NCBI GenBank assembly: GCA_945873505.1 | Contig: CAMCDQ010000017.1 | Location: 1 to 43,309, forward strand | From: Chitinophaga pinensis | GTDB taxonomy: Bacteria; Bacteroidota; Bacteroidia; Flavobacteriales; Flavobacteriaceae | Direction: 5' to 3' | DNA: 43,309 bases | Shown: positions 8,424 to 18,142 of the stretch, piece by piece | Position numbering within the stretch: the first letter of the stretch is position 1 | How the letters are laid out: every line of letters starts with the position of its first letter | Program-made: the position numbers and the translations under genes | Notes under the pieces: generated by a model | Database searches by the model: none | Seen by the model: the letters and a program-made list of their open reading frames with translations, nothing else | What the model was told of the DNA's origin: nothing

Positions 8424-11400
8424 ATGGAAATTCAAAAACCCTACATACCAGTTCATAAAGTACGAATTGTAACCGCTGCCGCTCTTTTTGACGGACACGA
8501 TGCGGCTATCAACATAATGCGAAGAATTATCCAATCTACAGGAGTTGAAGTAATTCATCTTGGACACGACAGAAGCGCGGAAGAGGTTGTAAACACTGCC
8601 ATTCAAGAAGATGTCAATGCTATTGCTATAACTTCTTATCAAGGCGGACACAACGAATATTTTAAATACATGTATGATTTGCTCAAAGAAAAAGGAGCAG
8701 AACACATCAAAATTTTTGGTGGTGGCGGAGGTGTAATTTTGCCTTCTGAAATTGCCGAATTACAAGCCTACGGAATTTCGCGTATTTATGCTCCAGACGA
8801 CGGTCGCGCTATGGGATTACAAGGAATGATTAATGATTTAGTTCAAAAATCGGATTATGCAAATCCCCCTTTGAACCTTCCAAAAGGCAAAACCATCGAA
8901 AAATCCATTGCCGATAAAGATGTAACAACTCTTGCAAGATTAATTTCATTTGCGGAAAATACACCAGATGAATTCCATAAAGTATTTCCGAAATCTTCTC
9001 AAACTCACCCTTCGGGGGCTGGGGGTCCTCCAGTCCTAGGAATTACAGGAACTGGTGGTTCTGGAAAATCATCTTTAGTGGACGAATTGGTCCGTCGTTT
9101 CTTAATCGACTTTCCCGAAAAAACCATCGGATTAATTTCCGTCGATCCCTCAAAAAGAAAAACTGGCGGTGCATTATTAGGCGATAGAATCCGAATGAAT
9201 GCTATCAATAATCCTCGAGTTTATATGCGTTCATTAGCAACACGCCAATCCAATTTAGCGCTTTCAAAATATGTTGCCGATGCCATTCAAGTTTTGAAAG
9301 TAGCAAATTATGACATTATTATTTTGGAAACTTCCGGTATTGGGCAATCAGACACTGAAATTATGGATCATTCTGATGTTTCACTTTACGTGATGACACC
9401 TGAATTTGGAGCGGCAACACAATTGGAAAAAATCGATATGCTTGATTTTGCAGATTTGGTAGCCTTAAATAAATTTGATAAGCGGGGCGCACTTGATGCC
9501 GTTCGGGATGTTAAAAAACAATACCAACGCAATCATAATCTGTGGGATGTAAATCCTGACGACATGCCTGTATTTGGAACTATTGCTTCTCAATTCAATG
9601 ATCCAGGAATGAATACGCTTTACAAAGCGATAATGGATAAAATCGTTGAAAAAACAGATAGTGATTTGAAATCAACGTTCAAAATCACTCGTGAAATGAG
9701 CGAAAAAATATTCGTAATACCACCTCATAGAACCCGTTATTTATCTGAAATTGCAGAAAACAATCGTAAATATGATATTACTTCATTGTCTCAACAAAAA
9801 GTAGCTCAAAAATTATACGGTATTTTCAAAACTTTAGAAAGTGTTTCTGGAAATGAACCCACCCTGAATAAATCTGGGATTGAAATTTTAAATTCTATTA
9901 TTGAAAATACTGAAGATAAGATTTTTATCTCTCTTTTATTAAACCAATTTGAGAAGTTAAAAATGAATTTAGATCCCTATAATTGGGAAATAATATTGAC
10001 TTGGAATGAAAAAACAACTAAATACAAAAATCCATTTTACACTTTTAAGGTAAGAGAAAAGCAAATCAAAATTGCCACACATACCGAAAGTTTGTCGCAC
10101 ACGCAAATCCCTAAAATTGCAATGCCAAAATACGAAGCTTGGGGCGATATTTTGCGTTGGAACTTACAAGAAAATGTACCTGGAGAATTTCCATTTACAG
10201 CAGGTTTATACCCTTTTAAAAGAGAAGGCGAGGATCCATCTCGAATGTTTGCAGGTGAAGGCGGACCAGAACGAACCAATAAAAGGTTTCATTATGTGAG
10301 TGCAGGATTACCCGCAAAACGTCTTTCTACGGCTTTTGACAGCGTGACTTTATATGGAAATGACCCACATATTCGACCAGATATTTACGGAAAAATTGGT
10401 AACGCAGGAGTTTCAATTTGTTGCTTAGACGATGCAAAAAAATTGTATTCTGGTTTCGATTTGGTCGATGCTATGACTTCGGTGAGTATGACCATAAATG
10501 GACCAGCGCCAATGATGTTGGGCTTTTTTATGAATGCTGCCATCGACCAGCAATGTGAATATTACATCAAAGAAAAAGGATTAGAAAAAGAAGTTGAAGC
10601 TAAAATCGCTGCAATTTACAAACAAAAAGGAACAACAAGACCAAAATACCAAGGCGATTTACCTGAAGGAAATAATGGTTTGGGTTTGCTACTTTTAGGA
10701 GTAACTGGAGATTTAGTTTTGCCTTTATCAGTTTATAATGAAATAAAAATCAGGACCCTTTCGCAAGTTCGTGGAACCGTTCAAGCTGACATTTTAAAAG
10801 AAGACCAAGCCCAAAACACCTGTATTTTTTCTACGGAATTTGCCCTTCGTTTGATGGGAGATGTGCAGGAATATTTTATAAAAAACAATGTAAGAAACTT
10901 TTATTCGGTTTCTATTTCGGGCTATCACATTGCCGAAGCAGGGGCAAACCCAATTTCGCAATTGGCATTTACACTTTCTAATGGTTTTACTTACGTGGAA
11001 TATTATCTAAGTCGTGGAATGGACATTAACGATTTTGGACCTAATTTATCTTTCTTTTTCTCCAATGGTATCGATCCTGAATATGCTGTTATTGGTCGTG
11101 TGGCTCGTAAAATTTGGGCGAAAGCGATGAAAAATAAATATGGAGCCAATGAAAGAGCGCAAATGTTGAAATACCATATTCAAACATCGGGACGTTCTTT
11201 GCACGCTCAAGAAATTGATTTTAATGATATCCGTACTACGTTACAAGCTTTATATGCTATTTATGACAACTGTAACTCATTGCACACCAATGCATATGAC
11301 GAAGCAATTACAACACCAACAGAAGAATCGGTGCGTCGTGCAATGGCAATTCAATTGATTATCAATAAAGAATTGGGGTTGACCAAAAACGAGAATCCTA

Positions 11401-11870
11401 TTCAAGGTGCTTTTATAATTGAAGAATTAACCGATTTAGTGGAAGCGGCAGTTTTAGAAGAATTTGATAGAATCACGGAGCGTGGTGGTGTACTTGGTGC
11501 CATGGAAACGATGTACCAACGCTCAAAAATTCAAGAGGAAAGTTTGTATTACGAAACGTTGAAACACACGGGAGAATTTCCAATTATTGGGGTAAATACT
11601 TTCTTGAGTTCTAAAGGTTCACCAACAATTATTCCGGCAGAAGTTATCCGTGCTACAGAAGAAGAAAAGCAATATCAAATTGATATGTTGACCAATTTAC
11701 ATCAATCCAATCAAGATAAAGTAAACCAGCATTTGAATGATTTACAACAAGCAGCCATCAAAAACGAAAACTTGTTTGAGCATTTAATGAAAGCTACAAA
11801 AGTGTGTTCTTTGGGACAAATCACAAGTTCATTATTTGAAGTTGGCGGTCAGTATAGGAGGAATATGTAA
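8424..11870 (+). CDS. icmF: Fused isobutyryl-CoA mutase IcmF
   Basis: Adenosylcobalamin-dependent mutase interconverting isobutyryl-CoA and n-butyryl-CoA, and often isovaleryl/pivalyl-CoA, fused to its own G-protein chaperone. Order in the 1148 residues: B12-binding Rossmann domain (1-140; DGHDA with the cobalt-ligand His25), linker, MeaI-type GTPase (about 205-420; P-loop G209-TGGSGKS216, NKFD base motif), then the TIM-barrel mutase domain (about 560-1148). Two residues fix the substrate class: Phe609 in RMFAG aligns with the Tyr of methylmalonyl-CoA mutase RQYAG, and Gln797 in DQAQNT aligns with the Arg of MVRNT. Phe/Gln is the IcmF signature. The linker just before the P-loop ([10 protein letters not shown]) is encoded by unusually GC-rich DNA resembling an intergenic repeat. 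Confidence 0.95.
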   Translation: MEIQKPYIPVHKVRIVTAAALFDGHDAAINIMRRIIQSTGVEVIHLGHDRSAEEVVNTAIQEDVNAIAITSYQGGHNEYFKYMYDLLKEKGAEHIKIFGGGGGVILPSEIAELQAYGISRIYAPDDGRAMGLQGMINDLVQKSDYANPPLNLPKGKTIEKSIADKDVTTLARLISFAENTPDEFHKVFPKSSQTHPSGAGGPPVLGITGTGGSGKSSLVDELVRRFLIDFPEKTIGLISVDPSKRKTGGALLGDRIRMNAINNPRVYMRSLATRQSNLALSKYVADAIQVLKVANYDIIILETSGIGQSDTEIMDHSDVSLYVMTPEFGAATQLEKIDMLDFADLVALNKFDKRGALDAVRDVKKQYQRNHNLWDVNPDDMPVFGTIASQFNDPGMNTLYKAIMDKIVEKTDSDLKSTFKITREMSEKIFVIPPHRTRYLSEIAENNRKYDITSLSQQKVAQKLYGIFKTLESVSGNEPTLNKSGIEILNSIIENTEDKIFISLLLNQFEKLKMNLDPYNWEIILTWNEKTTKYKNPFYTFKVREKQIKIATHTESLSHTQIPKIAMPKYEAWGDILRWNLQENVPGEFPFTAGLYPFKREGEDPSRMFAGEGGPERTNKRFHYVSAGLPAKRLSTAFDSVTLYGNDPHIRPDIYGKIGNAGVSICCLDDAKKLYSGFDLVDAMTSVSMTINGPAPMMLGFFMNAAIDQQCEYYIKEKGLEKEVEAKIAAIYKQKGTTRPKYQGDLPEGNNGLGLLLLGVTGDLVLPLSVYNEIKIRTLSQVRGTVQADILKEDQAQNTCIFSTEFALRLMGDVQEYFIKNNVRNFYSVSISGYHIAEAGANPISQLAFTLSNGFTYVEYYLSRGMDINDFGPNLSFFFSNGIDPEYAVIGRVARKIWAKAMKNKYGANERAQMLKYHIQTSGRSLHAQEIDFNDIRTTLQALYAIYDNCNSLHTNAYDEAITTPTEESVRRAMAIQLIINKELGLTKNENPIQGAFIIEELTDLVEAAVLEEFDRITERGGVLGAMETMYQRSKIQEESLYYETLKHTGEFPIIGVNTFLSSKGSPTIIPAEVIRATEEEKQYQIDMLTNLHQSNQDKVNQHLNDLQQAAIKNENLFEHLMKATKVCSLGQITSSLFEVGGQYRRNM
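9007..9026 (+). repeat. GC-rich repeat-like segment inside the icmF linker
   Basis: ACCCTTCGGGGGCTGGGGGT stands out from the AT-rich gene. It resembles the reverse complement of the intergenic hairpin at 33452-33472 (CCCCCTTCGTGGGCTAGGGGG). It encodes HPSGAGG in frame. Confidence 0.55.
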
Positions 11871-11879
11871 GCAGAGAAC

Positions 11880-11902
11880 CGCTTTTTGCAACGCAAAAAG
11901 CG
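11880..11902 (+). terminator. First hairpin after icmF
   Basis: CGCTTTTTGC and GCAAAAAGCG form a perfect 10-bp stem with a 3-nt loop starting 10 nt after the icmF stop. It has no T-tract of its own and is followed by a second hairpin. Confidence 0.6.
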
Positions 11903-11914
11903 TGTGAATCGATT

Positions 11915-11940
11915 ATCCCGCTTTTTAGCGGGATTTTTTT
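11915..11940 (+). terminator. Rho-independent terminator of icmF
   Basis: ATCCCGCT and AGCGGGAT form an 8-bp stem with a TTTT loop, followed directly by a run of T residues. The CGCTTTTTAGCG core also occurs in the dispersed elements. Confidence 0.8.
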
Positions 11941-11984
11941 CTAAAATTTATTATCTTTATTTTAATCAAAATTCAATTAATAAT

Positions 11985-12554
11985 ATGAAATTTAAATTTT
12001 CACTAATTATAGTTCTGTTTTCAATGACCACTTTCGGACAACTTACAGGTAAAGTGACGGATTTGAATATTAGTAAACCAACAACTATTAATGACACCGT
12101 TATAAAAGTAGCTTATAATTTCAAGAAAGTTTCCAATAATTATGCTGCTGTATTTTTTAATGGCAAATTAATAAACTATTCTTTGATGTCAACTATAAAT
12201 CCAGAAAGTATTGCTACGATGAATGTCATTAAAAAAGACACCATTATTGATTCTGTAAAATATAATGGGAGAATTATGATTGAAGGTAAAATATCTTATA
12301 ATCATAATTTTATGCCTCTAAATAAATTTAAGTTAAAATATATAAACCCAAGTGAAAATGCAACAGTTTTTCAAATTGATGGAAATGTAATATACGAAGA
12401 CTATGACAGTTATTTAATTGATGAAAAGTATATTCTGAAAGCGATAGTTTCTACGATTGATAATCCAAAAGAAAAAATTAAGCTTAATATTATCAATTTA
12501 TTGACTAAATCAGCAAAGAATATTGAAGATAGTAAACAAATAATAATAAGGTAA
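11985..12554 (+). CDS. Hypothetical secreted protein
   Basis: I do not recognise the family. From the ATG at 11985 the product has 189 residues: a typical flavobacterial signal peptide (KFKFSLIIVLFSMTTFG, cleavage before Q), then a beta-rich, Lys/Asn-rich region with no cysteines and no motif I can name. An upstream in-frame start at 11886 would translate through the icmF terminator and is rejected. Its phrases INDTVIKVAYN and KKDTIIDSVKYNGRIMIEG suggest a small beta-sandwich in the periplasm or outer membrane. It lies alone between icmF and the convergent DUF1543 gene. Confidence 0.7.
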   Translation: MKFKFSLIIVLFSMTTFGQLTGKVTDLNISKPTTINDTVIKVAYNFKKVSNNYAAVFFNGKLINYSLMSTINPESIATMNVIKKDTIIDSVKYNGRIMIEGKISYNHNFMPLNKFKLKYINPSENATVFQIDGNVIYEDYDSYLIDEKYILKAIVSTIDNPKEKIKLNIINLLTKSAKNIEDSKQIIIR

Positions 12555-12557
12555 ATA

Positions 12558-13109
12558 CTATACTATTTTATCCAATTTCAAATACCCAATATGCAATTTA
12601 TCTTCAAAATTCATATTATTTTCAGAAATTTTTAAAGCAAATTTTTCTTTTAATTCAGGCGCAAGAATATCTGCTACGTTAAAAACATCATCAACATCAA
12701 TTCCAAATTTATCGTCAATGTGTGAGGTTGCACCTTTAAAACCATAATGTTTATAGAAACTGGTAGCTTTTGCTTTTTTTGTGGCTTCCGCCAATGAAGT
12801 TCCAGTTGCCAATATTTTGTAGTGGTATTCTTCAAATTCATTTTCCTTATAACCACCAAGATTGATAAAAAAAAGTTGAGAAGCATTTGCAACAGCATCA
12901 ATTTTGGAAACAATTTCTATTGTATGATTATCAACGACGGTAATCTCTCGCCAAGCATCAATATGAATTTTTCCTTTGGCTTCAGGCCAGAACGCTTTCA
13001 TTTGAGGAACCAATTCTGACAAAGAATTCCCAATTCCAAAAAAAATATCGTGTTGTTCAGTAAACCTTCCTTTTGGTCTGCAACCAATCATTATCATATA
13101 TAATTTCAT
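12558..13109 (-). CDS. DUF1543 domain-containing protein
   Basis: Cytoplasmic protein of unknown function, 183 residues. The N-terminal half carries the DUF1543 pattern: KLYMIMIGCRPKGRFTEQHD, then FFGIGNSLSEL, then IDAWREI. The C-terminal half (FFINLGGYKENEFEEYHYK, then AEATKKAKA) looks like a second copy of the same alpha/beta unit, so the family may be an internal duplication. It has no signal peptide and no operon partner: its stop is 3 bases from the stop of the convergent secreted protein, with no obvious terminator between. A -7 box lies only 5 bases from the ATG. Confidence 0.85.
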   Translation of the reverse strand: MKLYMIMIGCRPKGRFTEQHDIFFGIGNSLSELVPQMKAFWPEAKGKIHIDAWREITVVDNHTIEIVSKIDAVANASQLFFINLGGYKENEFEEYHYKILATGTSLAEATKKAKATSFYKHYGFKGATSHIDDKFGIDVDDVFNVADILAPELKEKFALKISENNMNFEDKLHIGYLKLDKIV

Positions 13110-13114
13110 AAAAG

Positions 13115-13122
13115 CAAAAGTA
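13115..13122 (-). promoter_or_regulatory. -7 promoter element adjacent to the DUF1543 start
   Basis: TACTTTTG on the minus strand matches TAnnTTTG and ends 5 nt from the ATG, implying a leaderless or nearly leaderless transcript. Confidence 0.4.
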
Positions 13123-13169
13123 ATTTATTTATTTTTCATTAATAATAGCATAATTAGTTTTTTTGGTTT

Positions 13170-13177
13170 TATTTTTG
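13170..13177 (+). promoter_or_regulatory. -7 promoter element of the lipoprotein gene
   Basis: TATTTTTG matches TAnnTTTG and ends 32 nt before the ATG at 13210. No -33 box is visible. Confidence 0.4.
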
Positions 13178-13209
13178 GAATACTTTTTAAGTAACCAACT
13201 ATTTATATT

Positions 13210-13710
13210 ATGAAAAGAATACTTTTAATGTTAGCATTTGTAGGAACATTTGCATTTCAAGGATGTACTGTTAAGGATGAAATCCAAGTGAATAATTTAG
13301 CTGAAGTTTTTGAAGTTACGACTTCATTTTCAGCAGCTAATAATTATTCTAGAATAATCACGCTAAATCCACCAATTTACAGTTCGGATATGGTTTTAGT
13401 TTACCGTTTATTTGATGTAATAAATGGAGAAGATGTATGGAGAACGTTGCCTCAAACTGTTTATTTGCTACAAGGCGAATTGGATTATAATTTTGATTTT
13501 ACTAGAAATGATATTAATATATTTCTTGATTCTGACTTCGACTTAACAACATTAGGTTCTACTTGGACGCAAAGTCAAGTATTTAGAGTGGTAATTATTC
13601 CGGGTTATTTATCAAACAGAAATTCTTCTACGATAGATTTTAGTAATTATAATGAAGTGGTAAAAAGGTATAACATTACTGAAAGCCAAATCAAAACGAT
13701 TAAAAATTAA
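13210..13710 (+). CDS. Putative lipoprotein of unknown function
   Basis: The 166-residue product has a lipoprotein signal peptide with the acylated Cys at residue 19 (FAFQGC). The mature part is beta-rich with aromatic and acidic residues (YSSDMVLVYRLFDV, LPQTVYLLQGELDYNFDF). Related flavobacterial lipoproteins often carry collagen-like GPxG repeats after the Cys; these are absent here. It is probably anchored to the outer membrane. It is convergent with meaB and has no operon partner. Confidence 0.75.
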   Translation: MKRILLMLAFVGTFAFQGCTVKDEIQVNNLAEVFEVTTSFSAANNYSRIITLNPPIYSSDMVLVYRLFDVINGEDVWRTLPQTVYLLQGELDYNFDFTRNDINIFLDSDFDLTTLGSTWTQSQVFRVVIIPGYLSNRNSSTIDFSNYNEVVKRYNITESQIKTIKN

Positions 13711-13735
13711 AGGTTTAGACTTTCAATAGACTAAA

Positions 13736-14821
13736 TCAACTCTTAAAATACTTTTCCAACAAAATCATAGCGGCTGCAAAAGGTGATATTTCATCATTTT
13801 GCACCGCTTTTTTGTTTTCTTCTAATAGTTTTTGAATTTTAGGATGATTGAAAAAATTAGTTTTCAATTGCTCATTTATGGTTTCCAACATCCAATATTG
13901 ATTTTGCTCTTTGCGTTTTTCATTGAAATAATTATTGGATTTTGTGAGATCTAAAAACTTTAAAATTGTTTCCCAAACTTCAGGAATCCCATCGTGAGTT
14001 ATGGCGCTACACGTTGAAGCTGTGGGTGTCCAACCCGATTTTTTAGCTGGAAATAAATGCAAAGCCCGCCCAAATTCTACTTTCGCCAAATTCGATTTCC
14101 GTACATTATCTCCATCGGCTTTATTGATAACAATTGCATCTGCCATTTCCATAATTCCCCGTTTTATGCCTTGCAATTCGTCGCCAGCACCTGAAATTTT
14201 CAATAACAAAAAGAAATCTACCATACTGTGAACAGCGGTTTCACTCTGACCAACACCCACTGTTTCAATAATGATTGTATCAAATCCGCAAGCTTCACAA
14301 AGTGTAATCGATTCGCGTGTTTTTCGAGCCACTCCACCCAATGTTTCCCCCGAAGCGGATGGTCGGATATACGCATTTTTGTCTTTCACCAATTCTTCCA
14401 TTCGGGTTTTGTCTCCCAAAATACTCCCGTGCGAAATTGTGCTACTTGGATCCACGGCAAGAACGGCAACTTTTTTCCCTAAACTCGTTAAATGTTTTCC
14501 AAAAGCTTCAATAAAGGTGCTTTTTCCAACACCAGGAACGCCTGTAATCCCAATTCTAACTGACTTATTGGCGAAAGGCAAACAGTCGTTTATTACTTCA
14601 TTTGCTCGTTCTAAATGTTCACTATTCGTGCTTTCAACTAAAGTAATTGCTCTGCTCAAAGCCGTAATATTTCCATTCAGAATACCGTCAACTAATTCTT
14701 TTGCAGAGGGTTGAATCTTCCGAAAGGTATGAATTTGTTCCGCCACTTTTTCACTGACAATTTCGGGAGGCGAAATTCCTGCTTTTTCGTGAAGTGCCGA
14801 CATCTTGTTTTTTGATTCCAA
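13736..14821 (-). CDS. meaB: Methylmalonyl-CoA mutase-associated GTPase MeaB
   Basis: G3E-family P-loop GTPase (also annotated ArgK/YgfD) that gates adenosylcobalamin delivery to methylmalonyl-CoA mutase and protects it from inactivation. The 361-residue protein has the P-loop GVPGVGKST (94-102), switch region DPSSTISHGSILGDKTRM, DTIIIETVGVGQSE and the base motif NKAD. The N-terminal helical extension and C-terminal dimerisation tail (about 290-361) are present. MeaB partners with MutAB, since IcmF carries its own G domain. It lies in the same orientation as mutAB but is separated from the reductase gene by a terminator and repeat copy 3. Confidence 0.95.
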   Translation of the reverse strand: MESKNKMSALHEKAGISPPEIVSEKVAEQIHTFRKIQPSAKELVDGILNGNITALSRAITLVESTNSEHLERANEVINDCLPFANKSVRIGITGVPGVGKSTFIEAFGKHLTSLGKKVAVLAVDPSSTISHGSILGDKTRMEELVKDKNAYIRPSASGETLGGVARKTRESITLCEACGFDTIIIETVGVGQSETAVHSMVDFFLLLKISGAGDELQGIKRGIMEMADAIVINKADGDNVRKSNLAKVEFGRALHLFPAKKSGWTPTASTCSAITHDGIPEVWETILKFLDLTKSNNYFNEKRKEQNQYWMLETINEQLKTNFFNHPKIQKLLEENKKAVQNDEISPFAAAMILLEKYFKS

Positions 14822-14887
14822 GGAAATACATTTTTGTAAATTTACTAAATAATTGTTTCTCCCTAATTAAATCCTTTTTTTTTATTT

Positions 14888-14974
14888 GGAGCTAATCCTG
14901 CTGTCATTCCAAATCCGCGCTAAAAAGCTCGGGATTTTCCCTTCCACCTGCCTGCCGGAAGGCATGTCAGGGCT
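14888..14974 (-). repeat. Dispersed intergenic element, copy 3 (with nested palindrome)
   Basis: On the minus strand it reads AGCCCTGA, then a GC-rich palindrome related to CCTGCCTGCCGGCAGGCAGG, then TGGAAGGGAAAATCCC, GAGCTTTTTAGCGCGGAT, GACAGCAGGATTAGCTCC. The insertion point after CTGA is the same as in copy 1. It lies in the meaB leader, sense to meaB. Confidence 0.85.
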
Positions 14975-15001
14975 AAAAAAAAGAGAACAATTACGTTCTC
15001 T
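14974..15001 (-). terminator. Terminator of the dienoyl-CoA reductase gene
   Basis: AGAGAAC and GTTCTCT form a 7-bp stem with a 6-nt loop. On the minus strand it is followed by a run of eight T residues. It lies 26 nt after the reductase stop. Confidence 0.75.
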
Positions 15002-15027
15002 ATTTTTATAATGTATTTAAATTAGAA

Positions 15028-15909
15028 TTACGAATTCTTCTTAGCTTTAATCATCATTTCAAGCATGTCCCACATTTCATCTGGAACAGCCTCCAATAAA
15101 TTAAATTGACCCGCACCTTTAAGCCATTCACCACCATCAATAACTACAACTTCTCCATTTATATAAGCCGAAAAATCGGAAACTAAATAAGCCGCTAAAT
15201 TGGCTAATTCTTGGTGATCACCAACCCTTTTTAAAGGCACTTTTTTTGATAAATCAAATTTTTCTTTCAAATCTCCGGGCAACAATCTATCCCAAGCTCC
15301 TTTTGTAGGAAATGGACCAGGTGCAATTGCGTTGGTTCGAATTCCGTATTTTGCCCATTCAACCGCTAAACTTCTTGTCATTGCCAAAACTCCTGCTTTT
15401 GCAGTCGCACTTGGAACCACATAAGCAGAACCCGTAAACGCATAAGTAGTAACAATATTCAAGACAGTTGATGATTCTTGTTTGGTATCAATCCAATGTT
15501 TTCCAAAGGCAAGTGTGCAGTTTTTTGAACCTTTCAAAACAATATCAATTACCGTATCAAACGCATTTGCCGAAAGGCGCTCTGTTGGCGAAATAAAATT
15601 TCCTGCAGCATTATTCAATAAAACATCTACTTTTCCATACGCTTTTAAAACTTCTTGCAACATGGCTTCCACTTGGTCATAATGACGGACATCGCATTGA
15701 ACGGGGAGACAAGTTCCACCAGTTTCAGCTTCTAATTCGGTTGCTGTAGTTTTTAGTTTTTCTAAATCACGGGAAGTTATTGCTACTTTGGCACCCAATT
15801 CCATAAAATATTTGGTCATTGCCTTTCCTAAACCACTTCCGCCACCGGTAACCACAATTACTTTGCCTAATAAGGCATCATCACGAAGCATTTTTGCTGA
15901 AAAATTCAT
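15028..15909 (-). CDS. 2,4-dienoyl-CoA reductase-type SDR
   Basis: NADPH-dependent short-chain dehydrogenase that probably reduces 2,4-dienoyl-CoA intermediates during unsaturated fatty acid beta-oxidation. The 293 residues contain the cofactor loop TGGGSGLG (21-28), NNAAGNF and PGPFPTKGA. The canonical SDR Tyr-xxx-Lys is absent: the segment reads TTYAFTGSAYVVPSATAKAG. Tyr156 and Lys171, 15 residues apart, match the displaced Tyr/Lys pair of mammalian mitochondrial DECR1, which has the same VVPSAxAKAG stretch. This is the SDR type, unrelated to the E. coli flavoprotein FadH. It follows mutB after 64 nt that include the palindrome ATGCATGCAT, and ends in its own terminator. Confidence 0.9.
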   Translation of the reverse strand: MNFSAKMLRDDALLGKVIVVTGGGSGLGKAMTKYFMELGAKVAITSRDLEKLKTTATELEAETGGTCLPVQCDVRHYDQVEAMLQEVLKAYGKVDVLLNNAAGNFISPTERLSANAFDTVIDIVLKGSKNCTLAFGKHWIDTKQESSTVLNIVTTYAFTGSAYVVPSATAKAGVLAMTRSLAVEWAKYGIRTNAIAPGPFPTKGAWDRLLPGDLKEKFDLSKKVPLKRVGDHQELANLAAYLVSDFSAYINGEVVVIDGGEWLKGAGQFNLLEAVPDEMWDMLEMMIKAKKNS

Positions 15910-15973
15910 AGTTTGTATTTTTATAATTGTAAATATAGGAAATAATTAGTATGCATGCATAGTATTTGTTATA

Positions 15974-18106
15974 TTAAATCAAAATCTTCAATATTTTTAT
16001 AGCAGCTTCACTGATTTTAGTTCCAGGGCCAAAAACGGCAACGGCTCCAGCATCGAATAAAAATTGATAATCTTGTGCGGGAATTACTCCTCCCACAACT
16101 ACCATAATATCCTCGCGACCGTATTTTTTTAGTTCTTCTATAACTTGTGGAACCAACGTTTTGTGCCCAGCAGCCAAGGAAGAAACGCCAAGAATATGCA
16201 CATCATTTTCAATGGCTTGTTTCGCAGCTTCTGCTGGTGTTTGAAATAACGGGCCTATATCTACATCAAAACCAACATCAGCGTAGCCAGTTGCTACTAC
16301 TTTTGCGCCGCGATCGTGACCGTCTTGCCCCATTTTTGCAATCATAATTCTTGGACGGCGACCTTCTTGCTTTGCAAATTTGTCAGCCATTTGTTTTGCT
16401 TTTTCAAAACTTTTGTCGTCTTTAATTTCTTTACTATACACGCCGCTAAAGGATTTAATTTGAGCTTTATATCTACCAAATACAGTTTCTAAGGCATCGC
16501 TAATTTCGCCCAAAGTGGCTCTGTAACGTGCTGCTTCAACCGCAATTTCCAGTAAGTTTCCTTCTCCAGTTCTTGCAGTTCCAATCAATTTATCTAATGT
16601 TTCTTTTACTTTTTTTGTATCTCGAGATGTTTTTATTTTATCTAATTGTTCCAATTGTTGCTTGCGAACCATTTGATTGTCAACATCTAAAATATGCAAA
16701 GGATCTTCTTTTTCTAATCGGTATTTATTTATTCCAACAATTACATCTTGGCTACTATCAATTCGAGCTTGTTTTCTTGCGGCAGCTTCCTCGATTCGTA
16801 GTTTTGGAATTCCAGCTTCAATTGCCTTAGTCATTCCACCTAATTCTTCTACTTCTTCAATTAGTTTCCAAGCATTTTGTACAATTTCATTGGTCAAACT
16901 TTCTACATAATAACTTCCTGCCCAAGGATCGACTGTTTTGGTAATTTTAGTTTCTTCTTGTAAATAAATTTGTGTGTTTCTTGCAATTCTTGCAGAGAAA
17001 TCTGTTGGTAATGCAATTGCTTCATCCAAGGCATTGGTATGCAAAGATTGTGTTCCTCCAAAAGCTGCGGCTGTTGCTTCAATGCAAGTTCGTGCCACAT
17101 TATTAAAAGGGTCTTGTTCGGTTAAACTCCAACCCGATGTTTGGCAATGGGTTCTTAAAGCTAATGATTTTTCCTCTTTTGGGTTAAACTGTTTTACTAA
17201 TTTAGCCCAAATCATTCGTCCGGCACGCATTTTTGCAATTTCCATAAAATGGTTCATTCCAATTGCCCAGAAAAAGGATAGGCGTGGGGCAAATTCATCA
17301 ATTTTCATTCCAGTAGAAAGTCCCGTTCTTATATATTCTAAACCGTCTGCCAAAGTGTAAGCCAATTCAATATCGGCGGTTGCTCCAGCTTCTTGCATGT
17401 GGTACCCAGAAATTGAAATAGAGTTGAATTTCGGCATTTTTTTGCTTGTAAATTCAAATATATCAGCTATAATTTTCATTGAAGGCTCAGGTGGATAAAT
17501 ATAGGTATTACGAACCATAAATTCCTTCAAAATATCGTTTTGGATTGTTCCAGAAAGTTGTTCTGGTTTCACGCCTTGTTCTTCTGCGGCAACGATATAA
17601 AATGCCATAATTGGTAAAACTGCTCCGTTCATTGTCATTGAAACCGACATTTCATCCAGAGGGATTTGGTCGAATAATACTTTCATATCTTCGACAGAAT
17701 CAATTGCAACTCCTGCTTTTCCTACATCGCCAACAACGCGCTCATGATCTGAATCGTAACCTCTATGTGTTGGTAAATCAAATGCAACGGAAAGTCCTTT
17801 TTGCCCAGCAGCTAAATTTCTTCTATAGAACGCATTGCTTTCTTCGGCAGTTGAAAATCCTGCATATTGTCGAATTGTCCAAGGTCTTCGGACAAACATT
17901 GTTGCATGCGGACCACGCAAATTGGGTGCAAATCCAGCCGCAAAATCTAAATGTTCTAAATTTTCAATATCAGATTTTGAATAAGTTGGTTTAAGTTCAA
18001 TTCCTTCAGCAGTAAGAAAATTTTCAGATGAATGCACTGATTTATTTTCAACCTTTGGTTCTTGACTTTTGAATAATGTAATATGTTCTAAGTTTTTTCT
18101 TTTCAT
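15974..18106 (-). CDS. mutB: Methylmalonyl-CoA mutase, large (catalytic) subunit
   Basis: Adenosylcobalamin-dependent isomerisation of (R)-methylmalonyl-CoA and succinyl-CoA. The 710 residues comprise a substrate-binding TIM barrel (about 50-560) and a C-terminal B12 domain (about 585-710) with GQDGHDRG, where His597 is the cobalt ligand. Tyr81 in RQYAGF and Arg199 in MVRNTY, 118 residues apart as in the Propionibacterium enzyme, are the carboxylate-recognising pair that IcmF replaces with Phe and Gln. It is cotranscribed with mutA (36-nt gap). It serves propionate, Val, Ile and odd-chain fatty acid catabolism, or runs in reverse from succinyl-CoA. Confidence 0.97.
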   Translation of the reverse strand: MKRKNLEHITLFKSQEPKVENKSVHSSENFLTAEGIELKPTYSKSDIENLEHLDFAAGFAPNLRGPHATMFVRRPWTIRQYAGFSTAEESNAFYRRNLAAGQKGLSVAFDLPTHRGYDSDHERVVGDVGKAGVAIDSVEDMKVLFDQIPLDEMSVSMTMNGAVLPIMAFYIVAAEEQGVKPEQLSGTIQNDILKEFMVRNTYIYPPEPSMKIIADIFEFTSKKMPKFNSISISGYHMQEAGATADIELAYTLADGLEYIRTGLSTGMKIDEFAPRLSFFWAIGMNHFMEIAKMRAGRMIWAKLVKQFNPKEEKSLALRTHCQTSGWSLTEQDPFNNVARTCIEATAAAFGGTQSLHTNALDEAIALPTDFSARIARNTQIYLQEETKITKTVDPWAGSYYVESLTNEIVQNAWKLIEEVEELGGMTKAIEAGIPKLRIEEAAARKQARIDSSQDVIVGINKYRLEKEDPLHILDVDNQMVRKQQLEQLDKIKTSRDTKKVKETLDKLIGTARTGEGNLLEIAVEAARYRATLGEISDALETVFGRYKAQIKSFSGVYSKEIKDDKSFEKAKQMADKFAKQEGRRPRIMIAKMGQDGHDRGAKVVATGYADVGFDVDIGPLFQTPAEAAKQAIENDVHILGVSSLAAGHKTLVPQVIEELKKYGREDIMVVVGGVIPAQDYQFLFDAGAVAVFGPGTKISEAAIKILKILI

Positions 18107-18142
18107 TTTAAAGTGACTATTTACACTAATTTATATCGCTTA

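Noticed and set aside
11886..11984. N-terminal extension of the secreted protein after icmF
   Set aside because: It runs through both icmF terminator hairpins, and the signal peptide begins at the ATG at 11985.
14001..14714. Overlapping plus-strand frames across meaB
   Set aside because: They are antisense to the complete MeaB coding sequence and show no motif.
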